Shown here piece after piece: positions 1-3,671 of a stretch of DNA of 5,238 nt (position 1 is its first letter; each line of letters starts with the position of its first letter). The position numbers and the translations under genes were made by a program. Origin of the DNA: Spirochaetota bacterium (GTDB lineage: Bacteria; Spirochaetota; UBA4802; JAFGJZ01); assembly GCA_023396665.1 (NCBI GenBank), contig JAEWVL010000123.1:1-5238 (forward strand), given 5' to 3'. Under the pieces are notes generated by a model, which did no database searches, was not told where the DNA came from, and saw nothing but the letters and a program-made list of their open reading frames with translations.

Positions 1-1488
1 GCCGATACCCTGCCCGACATCAGTCAGTACCCGATCGTCGTGAGCGCGAACGAAGCCTCGGCAGTCAGTGCTGAGATATTCTGCTCAACTGAAAAATCTG
101 GCGACGGCGCTGACGGCTTTCTGAAAGAAGTCACCGAAAAATTCAATGCCGCCGATGTCAGACTGTCGACAGGCGAAAAAGCACAGATTAATTTGCGCAA
201 AATCGCCAGCGGCACCGCCTATCAATATATCGCTTCACGCAAATATGTACCGGACGCATTTTCACCGGCAACACATCTGTGGGTTGAGATGGTAAGGGCT
301 TCGGGTGTTCCCGTAACTGCAGTTGACGAGCGAATGTGCCGCAACATCGCCGGCATCGTCATGCAGACAAGCGTTCATGAGACCTTGAAGCAGAAATACG
401 GTGAAATCGACATCAAGGCTGTTTGCAACGCGGTCATTCAGGGCGACCTTTTCATGGGATACACCAATCCCTTCGCATCGAGTACCGGCCTTAATTTTCT
501 TCAGTCTGTTCTGTTGAGTTTCGCCGCCGGTGATCAGTCAAAGATGCTGAGCGAAGAGGTGAAAAGCTCCTTTCTCGCTTTTCAGCAGGGAGTCCCCTTT
601 GTCAGCCTGACGACCATTCAGATGCGCGAGTCGGTTGAAAAAGGCGGCTCACTGGACGCCTTCGTCATGGAATACCAGACCTTTGTTAATACAAAGAGTC
701 TGAAAAACGGCTATGTATTCATACCCTTCGGACCCTATCACGACAACCCGCTCTACATCACCGGCGAGATCAGCAAGGAAAAACAGGAAGTGCTCGCGCT
801 CTTCAGCCGCTTTGTGCAGCAGTCCTCATCGCAAAGCCTTGCCCAACGCTACGGCTTCAATCCCGATATGCAATACTCACCGCTCTACGATGAACCTGAC
901 GGTGAACTGCTTATTCAGGCACAGCAGCTATGGAAAAGTGAAAAAAATACGGGTAATCCCATCGTCGCTGTTTTCGTAAGCGATACCAGCGGATCTATGC
1001 GTGGTGCACCGATGAAGTCTCTCAAAAAAGCCCTGATAACCGGCTGTGAATTTATAGATGAAAAAAACTACATCGGCCTGGTGACCTTTGACTCGACGGT
1101 AACAAAGCTGCTTGCGGTGGATCAGTTCACAAAGATGCAGAAGGCGAAATTCATCGCTTCTGTCGAAAAGATGGAACCGAACGGCAGTACCGCAATGTTT
1201 GACGGAATTCTTGTCGCGGCAGCGATGGTACTGGAAACAAAGCAGAATCTTCCAAAGTGCAGACCCATCATCTTCGTTCTGACCGATGGTGACACAAACA
1301 CGGGATACAAATTCAGCAATACCCGTAATCTCATCAGGGCTCTCGGCATTCCCGTATACACGATAGGCTACGGCTATGACAACGACATGCTCAAGTCGCT
1401 TTCATCGCTGAACGAGGCCGCAAGCCTTAACGCAAAAACCGAAGATGTCGTCTATCAGATCGGCGAACTTCTGAACGCAGAGATGTAA
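1..1488 (+). CDS. Substrate-binding-like domain fused to VWA domain (5' end missing)
   Basis: The frame is open from base 1, so the gene starts upstream. The GTG at 40 is internal: the residues before it (YPIVV) read smoothly into it and it has no ribosome binding site. 495 residues are visible. Residues 1 to about 310 resemble a periplasmic-binding-protein type 2 fold (SBP_bac_11-like), with NIAGIVM near 117-123 and YTNPFASSTGLNFL at 154-167, a ligand-loop-like signature. Residues about 320-490 form a VWA domain with a complete MIDAS: DTSGSM at 328-333, T397 in NGSTAMFDG and D429 in LTDGD. VWA domains bind a divalent metal and mediate protein-protein contacts; binding-protein folds capture small ligands. 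I infer an envelope protein, probably with a signal peptide or lipobox upstream of the window. The ligand and partners are unknown. It is followed after 15 bases by a membrane protein with a VWA-like motif, apparently in one operon. The VWA call is firm; the binding-protein call is good. Confidence 0.88.
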   Translation, partial: ADTLPDISQYPIVVSANEASAVSAEIFCSTEKSGDGADGFLKEVTEKFNAADVRLSTGEKAQINLRKIASGTAYQYIASRKYVPDAFSPATHLWVEMVRASGVPVTAVDERMCRNIAGIVMQTSVHETLKQKYGEIDIKAVCNAVIQGDLFMGYTNPFASSTGLNFLQSVLLSFAAGDQSKMLSEEVKSSFLAFQQGVPFVSLTTIQMRESVEKGGSLDAFVMEYQTFVNTKSLKNGYVFIPFGPYHDNPLYITGEISKEKQEVLALFSRFVQQSSSQSLAQRYGFNPDMQYSPLYDEPDGELLIQAQQLWKSEKNTGNPIVAVFVSDTSGSMRGAPMKSLKKALITGCEFIDEKNYIGLVTFDSTVTKLLAVDQFTKMQKAKFIASVEKMEPNGSTAMFDGILVAAAMVLETKQNLPKCRPIIFVLTDGDTNTGYKFSNTRNLIRALGIPVYTIGYGYDNDMLKSLSSLNEAASLNAKTEDVVYQIGELLNAEM

Positions 1489-1490
1489 CG

Positions 1491-1495
1491 AGGAG
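1491..1495 (+). promoter_or_regulatory. Ribosome binding site deciding the start at 1504
   Basis: AGGAG lies 8 bases before ATG 1504 but only 2 bases before the alternative GTG at 1498. The spacing therefore favours ATG 1504 as the start of the small membrane protein. Confidence 0.7.
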
Positions 1496-1503
1496 AAGTG
1501 CTG

Positions 1504-1923
1504 ATGAACAGCAAAACACGTATCGCCATTCGCCTTTGTTCTTTTATACTGCTGTACGGCATTCTTTCGGGTGCCAGTCATTTTTATCTATCGATGAATC
1601 CGCGAAAGCTGTGCATCGTCATAGACACTTCGTATATGATGGAAAAATACCAAAGCGACATCTTTGAGAAAATTGACGCACTCACCACCAGACGATACAG
1701 CGAATTTTCACTTGTTTCGGACAAATCGCTCATCTACTCCTGGACGGCAAGTCCACAGGCGACCAGGTCTTTGAAGTTCTACGGTCCCGACGATTTTTCC
1801 CGCATCAATACGAACGATAATCCTCTATTGGCTGAAGCTGATTACATCATAATGATATCGAACAGCGACAAGGCGCGGCAACTGAAGTCGAAGCTGCGCA
1901 ATGTACAAATCGTTCGTCTGTAG
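1504..1923 (+). CDS. Small single-pass membrane protein with degenerate VWA-like domain
   Basis: 139 residues from ATG 1504 to TAG 1923. A basic N-terminus (MNSKTRIAIR) precedes one hydrophobic segment at about residues 11-29, which predicts an N-in membrane anchor with the rest outside. Just after it, LCIVIDTSYMM (36-46) resembles the first strand and MIDAS loop of a VWA domain (D-x-S-x-S), but the second serine is replaced by M45. Near the end, ADYIIMISNS (112-121) sits where VWA domains carry the TDG strand and loop, again without the metal-binding aspartate. The soluble part is about 105 residues against roughly 170-180 for a full VWA domain, so it would be a trimmed, probably metal-independent version. 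Its position directly behind a full VWA gene suggests co-expression and a possible structural partner. I do not recognise a named family. The gene itself is well supported; the VWA relation is inference from motif shape. Confidence 0.75.
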   Translation: MNSKTRIAIRLCSFILLYGILSGASHFYLSMNPRKLCIVIDTSYMMEKYQSDIFEKIDALTTRRYSEFSLVSDKSLIYSWTASPQATRSLKFYGPDDFSRINTNDNPLLAEADYIIMISNSDKARQLKSKLRNVQIVRL

Positions 1924-2078
1924 TGCTGTTGTCAGCATAAACACGATCCGTTATGATTCATCGTGTATGTATCAGGTATACTTTGAACTCACGCGGTGAA
2001 GACGCGCAATAATGACCGCGAATGAGAAACCACTTAAGGATGCTCTGACTACAATTACCTTATAATACAAATTTTCTG
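1924..2078. other. Intergenic gap between convergent genes with two weak hairpins
   Basis: This gap separates the + strand membrane-protein gene from the - strand DUF3892-type gene, so both transcripts must end near here. Two inverted repeats are visible: ACACGAT (1941-1947) with ATCGTGT (1960-1966), loop 12, and CGCGGT (1992-1997) with ACCGCG (2015-2020), loop 17. Neither is followed by a T-run on either strand, so they are at best weak or factor-dependent terminators. I see no gene in the gap. Confidence 0.4.
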
Positions 2079-2375
2079 TCAAAATTCAGGCAGATTTTCG
2101 AGCTTGTCTTCAGGAATATCTTCAGTGTCTGTTCGCAGGTAGGAAACCCCGTTTATTGCGAGCATATGTATTCTCTCCCCTGTCTTCCATTTGTTATCAT
2201 TTCCCAGAAAGGTCGTGTACCAGATCTTTCCCGCATGAAGGGTTTGAATCGCCTCGTACTTTGTCCAATTCTGCGGTTTGATGAAACTGCTGGTGGGGTG
2301 TACTTTGACGTGTGATATCCCGGTTTTAGAATCACTCGTATAACGTACCGCTGAAACATAAAAATCAATAGCCAT
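2079..2375 (-). CDS. DUF3892 family protein
   Basis: 98 residues. ATG 2375 is preceded by AAGGAAG (2380-2386), with the AGGA core 6 bases from the start, so the start is well supported. The N-terminus (YVSAVRY, then ISHVKVH) and above all the C-terminus, YLRTDTEDIPEDKLENLPEF, match the layout I know for DUF3892: an early AVR/HV strand pair and a closing YLRT...D-L-x-x-LP signature at the very end. The middle (KYEAIQTLHAGKIWYTTF) fits the family's helix and 'G-x-x-Y/W-x-T' strand. It has no signal peptide and no membrane segment, so it is probably a small cytosolic protein. Function is unknown for the family. Here it stands alone: convergent with the VWA pair and with its own leader hairpin, the style of a single-gene accessory unit. 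Confidence 0.78.
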   Translation of the reverse strand: MAIDFYVSAVRYTSDSKTGISHVKVHPTSSFIKPQNWTKYEAIQTLHAGKIWYTTFLGNDNKWKTGERIHMLAINGVSYLRTDTEDIPEDKLENLPEF

Positions 2376-2394
2376 ATAGCTTCCTTCAAATATA

Positions 2395-2418
2395 AGACCC
2401 GATCTTTTGATCAGGTCT
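2395..2418 (-). promoter_or_regulatory. 10-bp hairpin in the leader of the DUF3892 gene
   Basis: Read on the minus strand, AGACCTGATC pairs with GATCGGGTCT around an AAAA tetraloop: ten pairs, one of them G-U. It ends about 8 bases upstream of the AAGGAAG ribosome binding site and 20 bases before ATG 2375. In the transcript it is followed by TATATTTG, which is U-rich but not a clean U-tract. It could be a translational or attenuation element for the DUF3892 gene, or a terminator insulating it from minus-strand transcription arriving from upstream. The pairing is seen directly; the role is inference. Confidence 0.5.
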
Positions 2419-2475
2419 GTCAGTATTATCTTTTTAACAGTGATTAATTAAGCATTCTCAACTTAGCGCATCATT

Positions 2476-2634
2476 TCAGCACTTTAAGAATCGCTTTTTC
2501 AGCCTGTTGCATTGATTATCAATAATACATGTTGAATCGTACATTGCTAATACATCAGAGATCTTTACTGTCAATATGTTTCTGAAAAATACGAAATGAT
2601 TGCTGCTATTCATCGATTCGTCCGTTTCGCTCAT
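2476..2634 (-). CDS. Possible 52-residue small protein (doubtful)
   Basis: An open frame from ATG 2634 to TGA 2476 encodes 52 residues starting MSETDESMNSSNHF. There is no recognisable Shine-Dalgarno site ahead of it and the strong minus-strand terminator at 2671-2699 lies just upstream, so it would need its own promoter in a very short space. The sequence is cysteine- and lysine-rich at the end (CNRLKKRFLKC) with no domain I recognise. It may simply be a chance frame. Confidence 0.2.
   Translation of the reverse strand: MSETDESMNSSNHFVFFRNILTVKISDVLAMYDSTCIIDNQCNRLKKRFLKC
2511..2523. promoter_or_regulatory. Short perfect palindrome, possible operator
   Basis: ATTGAT-T-ATCAAT is a perfect 6+1+6 palindrome in the gap upstream of the DUF3892 gene (about 136 bases before its start). 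Its size and AT-rich symmetry suit a dimeric regulator's half-sites, but palindromes this short also arise by chance in AT-rich DNA. Confidence 0.2.
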
Positions 2635-2644
2635 TGCAAGTACT

Positions 2645-2665
2645 CATCCCGGCATCAGCCGGATG
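2645..2665. repeat. Imperfect hairpin abutting the terminator
   Basis: CATCCCGGC (2645-2653) pairs with GCCGGATG (2658-2665) around an ATCA loop, with one bulged C. It is immediately followed by an A-run (2666-2671) shared with the next hairpin at 2671-2699. Two stems share one A/T tract, a tandem arrangement that could terminate or stabilise RNA ends. Confidence 0.45.
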
Positions 2666-2699
2666 AAAAAAGGGATCATCTTAAATCAGGATGATCCCT
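2666..2699 (-). terminator. Intrinsic terminator, strongest on the minus strand
   Basis: AGGGATCATC (2671-2680) pairs perfectly with GATGATCCCT (2690-2699), ten base pairs with a 9-base loop. On the minus strand the stem is followed by six T residues (the A-run 2666-2671 on the plus strand), a classic Rho-independent terminator. On the plus strand it is followed only by CTTTA, which is weaker but could work in both directions. It would end any transcript running leftward from the hsdR side and so protect the DUF3892 gene. Confidence 0.75.
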
Positions 2700-2703
2700 C
2701 TTT

Positions 2704-2764
2704 ACGGCCAAGTTGCTACTAATCGACAGCTTGTTTTTCAGTTATGAACAAGCTTAACGGCCAA
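2704..2764. repeat. Hairpin bracketed by 8-bp direct repeats
   Basis: ACGGCCAA occurs at 2704-2711 and again at 2757-2764. Between the copies, AGCTTGTT (2728-2735) pairs with AACAAGCT (2747-2754), eight perfect pairs with an 11-base loop. Direct repeats flanking an inverted repeat recall a target-site duplication around a very small palindromic insertion or an excision scar, but 45 bases between the copies is smaller than known autonomous or MITE elements. There is no T-run, so it is not a terminator. Confidence 0.35.
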
Positions 2765-2865
2765 AGACCCCTGATCAACACATAGCCGCAACACGCGTAG
2801 TCTTTTTCTTTGCTTTTTGTATGAGTTATCTTTTCATCCCGCTTCGCGGTAGGTAAGTGGTTTGT

Positions 2866-2871
2866 TATAAT
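2866..2871 (+). promoter_or_regulatory. Perfect -10 hexamer (TATAAT) ahead of the hairpin cluster
   Basis: TATAAT lies just upstream of the palindrome cluster at 2873-3074. At 17-base spacing the -35 position (2843-2848) reads TTCGCG, only three matches to TTGACA, so as a promoter it is half-supported. If active it would transcribe the hairpin cluster as a structured RNA. Confidence 0.3.
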
Positions 2872-2872
2872 C

Positions 2873-3074
2873 GAAGTATTTTTGCCGAGTTCTTTGCTTG
2901 CCCAAAGAACTCGGCGGAAGAAAGGGCACCCTCAAACGCCGGGGGCTTACGTGCAGAACTTTCGAGCCGATGCTTTCCGCATCGGTCTTCGAAAGCTGCA
3001 CGCAGCGGTGTGATGCTTCGCATCACGGGTTTTGATGTAATCACTTGCGACAAAAATTCGCCTTAAAATATTTC
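2873..3074. repeat. Multi-hairpin palindromic element, MITE- or REP-like
   Basis: About 200 bases are built from stacked palindromes. Stem 1: 2884-2896 with 2903-2915, 13 perfect pairs, 6-base loop. Stem 2: 2950-3002, three 7-bp arms (CGTGCAG/CTGCACG, CTTTCGA/TCGAAAG, CCGATGC/GCATCGG) separated by a 2-base bulge and a 1x3 internal loop, with a 5-base loop. Stem 3: GTGATGC-TTC-GCATCAC at 3010-3026. The ends show a rough inverted repeat: GAAGTATTTTTGCCGA from 2873 and, on the opposite strand, GAAATATTTTAAGGCGA reading in from 3074 (about 12 of 16 alike, one gap). The sequence TTCTTTGCTTGCCCAAAGAA followed by AAAGGGCACC is of a style I associate with dispersed non-coding repeats in several bacterial phyla. 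The open frames crossing it on both strands come from this symmetry and not from coding. Whether it moves, or acts as RNA, cannot be told from here. Confidence 0.55.
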
Positions 3075-3076
3075 TT

Positions 3077-3142
3077 CTACTCCTTTGCTCCGGCTTTGAT
3101 GAGTATGTCGACGATGTCCTGATAAGCTCGGTCTTTTGCATA
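3077..3142 (-). pseudogene. 3' remnant of an ankyrin-repeat gene
   Basis: The minus-strand frame ending in TAG (3077-3079) reads AYQDIVDILIKAGAKE at its end. This is the typical last ankyrin repeat: the second helix (D/E-I-V-x-x-L-I/L) followed by A-G-A-x. The frame is closed by a stop at 3143-3145, so only 21 codons remain and no start exists. This is the tail of a decayed or truncated gene, with an AT-rich tandem-repeat patch where the upstream repeats should be. The hairpin element at 2873-3074 begins 2 bases past its stop codon. Ankyrin repeats are protein-binding modules common in accessory regions. Only one repeat is visible, so the identification rests on a short but characteristic match. 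Confidence 0.55.
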
Positions 3143-3158
3143 CTATCTACTTGTTTTC

Positions 3159-3191
3159 TCAAAATAACATCAAAATAACATCAAAATAATA
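3159..3191. repeat. Three tandem 11-bp repeats
   Basis: TCAAAATAACA occurs at 3159-3169 and 3170-3180, then as TCAAAATAATA at 3181-3191. The unit is close to one helical turn, so the copies would present the same DNA face. This could be a protein-binding array (iteron- or operator-like) or replication slippage in AT-rich DNA. Confidence 0.6.
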
Positions 3192-3206
3192 TATAATGTA
3201 TTATAT
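3191..3206. promoter_or_regulatory. AT palindrome adjoining the tandem repeats
   Basis: ATATAAT-GT-ATTATAT is a perfect 7+2+7 inverted repeat starting at the last base of the third 11-bp repeat. It also contains TATAAT on the plus strand, a possible -10 element. The surrounding line (3181-3240) is only about 20% GC, far below the flanking genes. Confidence 0.35.
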
Positions 3207-3247
3207 TCATTTCTGCTTACCTTTGATTTTTTTTCGTTTGATTTCTC

Positions 3248-3322
3248 TTAATATAGCCTTGCATAATTAAGATTTTCAATGCATCCGCAAAAATGGATAT
3301 ATTCTTCATCTTTATAGCTCAT
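3248..3322 (-). CDS. Possible 24-residue small ORF, perhaps an ankyrin remnant
   Basis: ATG 3322 is preceded by GAGGAA (3325-3330), a good ribosome binding site 4 bases away, and the frame ends at TAA 3248. The product starts MSYKDEEYIHF and ends CIENLNYARLY. The end is loosely reminiscent of an ankyrin helix pair (G-N-L-x-x-A/V-K-L), and an ankyrin tail lies about 170 bases downstream on the same strand, so this may be a fragment of the same decayed gene and not an independent small protein. Evidence for expression is only the ribosome binding site. Confidence 0.3.
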   Translation of the reverse strand: MSYKDEEYIHFCGCIENLNYARLY

Positions 3323-3405
3323 AATTCCTCGGAAATGTTATCAATAAAAAAAATAAAGGAGATTCTCGCCTAACTATTATTATACAAATAAACGCTTTCC
3401 ACCAA

Positions 3406-3549
3406 TCAATGTATTGCTCCTTTTGCGCTTTCCTCGATTGATTTGATTAGTGAGATCAGTTCTTCTGTTGTCATCATCTCTTTGCCTCTTCGTTCAATAT
3501 CGAGGAGTATTTTAATCAGTTCACTTAATTTTATTTGAACGCTTACCAT
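3406..3549 (-). CDS. Hypothetical 47-residue helical protein downstream of hsdR
   Basis: 47 residues from ATG 3549 to TGA 3406, preceded by GGTGGA (3554-3559), a fair ribosome binding site 4 bases away. The composition is that of a real protein: two amphipathic helical stretches, VQIKLSELIKILLDIERRGK (residues 4-23) and TTEELISLIKSIEESAKGA (27-45), joined by EMM, with leucine/isoleucine at 3-4 residue spacing. No cysteine, no tryptophan and no membrane segment are present. I do not recognise a family. Small helical proteins like this occur as antitoxins, dimerisation modules and anti-restriction or regulatory peptides, but nothing here distinguishes these. It lies on the same strand as hsdR, about 120 bases after its stop, so it could be the last gene of the restriction operon or a separate passenger. 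Confidence 0.45.
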   Translation of the reverse strand: MVSVQIKLSELIKILLDIERRGKEMMTTEELISLIKSIEESAKGAIH

Positions 3550-3589
3550 AAATTCCACCCGTTATTAAATGGTCAACTGCAATAGTCAT
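3521..3589 (-). CDS. Tiny overlapping ORF (22 residues), doubtful
   Basis: ATG 3589 overlaps the stop of the preceding 22-codon ORF as ATGA, and its own 3' end runs past the start of the 47-residue ORF. The product begins MTIAVDHLITGG. It has no clear ribosome binding site, but translational coupling is possible through the ATGA overlap. It could act as a leader peptide for the 47-residue ORF, or it may be chance or a decayed gene. Confidence 0.15.
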   Translation of the reverse strand: MTIAVDHLITGGIYGKRSNKIK

Positions 3590-3654
3590 TTCAATTCTTT
3601 CACAGCAGCTTTGCCAGCCCCGGGCTCTTCAAGAAATTTGTCATGTGTCTTCAT
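3586..3654 (-). CDS. Tiny ORF (22 residues) directly after hsdR, doubtful
   Basis: ATG 3654 lies 17 bases after the hsdR stop codon and the frame ends at TGA 3586. The product starts MKTHDKFLEEPG. No ribosome binding site is visible. Its appeal is the layout: hsdR, then this ORF, then an ATGA-coupled second ORF, then the 47-residue ORF, all on one strand. It may equally be the debris of a small gene. Confidence 0.15.
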   Translation of the reverse strand: MKTHDKFLEEPGAGKAAVKELK

Positions 3655-3671
3655 ACATAAGCAAAATCGAA

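Noticed and set aside
24..1361. Open frames at 24-215 (-), 713-979 (+) and 1122-1361 (-)
   Set aside because: All lie inside the binding/VWA fusion gene, which has clear domain motifs. They are shadow frames.
2153..2389. 78-codon minus-strand frame overlapping the DUF3892 gene
   Set aside because: It is a different frame over the same DNA. The DUF3892 frame has the family C-terminal signature and a well-spaced ribosome binding site.
2700..2900. Integron cassette recombination site (attC)
   Set aside because: GTTAAGC on the minus strand at 2752-2758 fits one core box, but I found no matching RYYYAAC partner at a suitable distance and no integrase.
2722..2900. Long minus-strand open frame without a start (contains KDYACCGYVLIRG)
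   Set aside because: It has no usable start codon with a ribosome binding site, crosses the palindromic repeat and hairpins, and resembles no protein I know.
2873..3030. tRNA or rRNA gene in the hairpin cluster
   Set aside because: The stems do not form a cloverleaf, no T-loop or CCA-type end is seen, and no rRNA motif is recognisable.
2857..3162. Open frames on both strands (69, 62 and 71 codons) across the palindromic cluster
   Set aside because: They arise from the inverted-repeat symmetry, have no ribosome binding sites and no protein-like composition. The minus-strand frame starting at 3162 is out of frame with the ankyrin-like reading.
3159..3191. CRISPR array
   Set aside because: The 11-bp units are contiguous with no spacers and are far too short.
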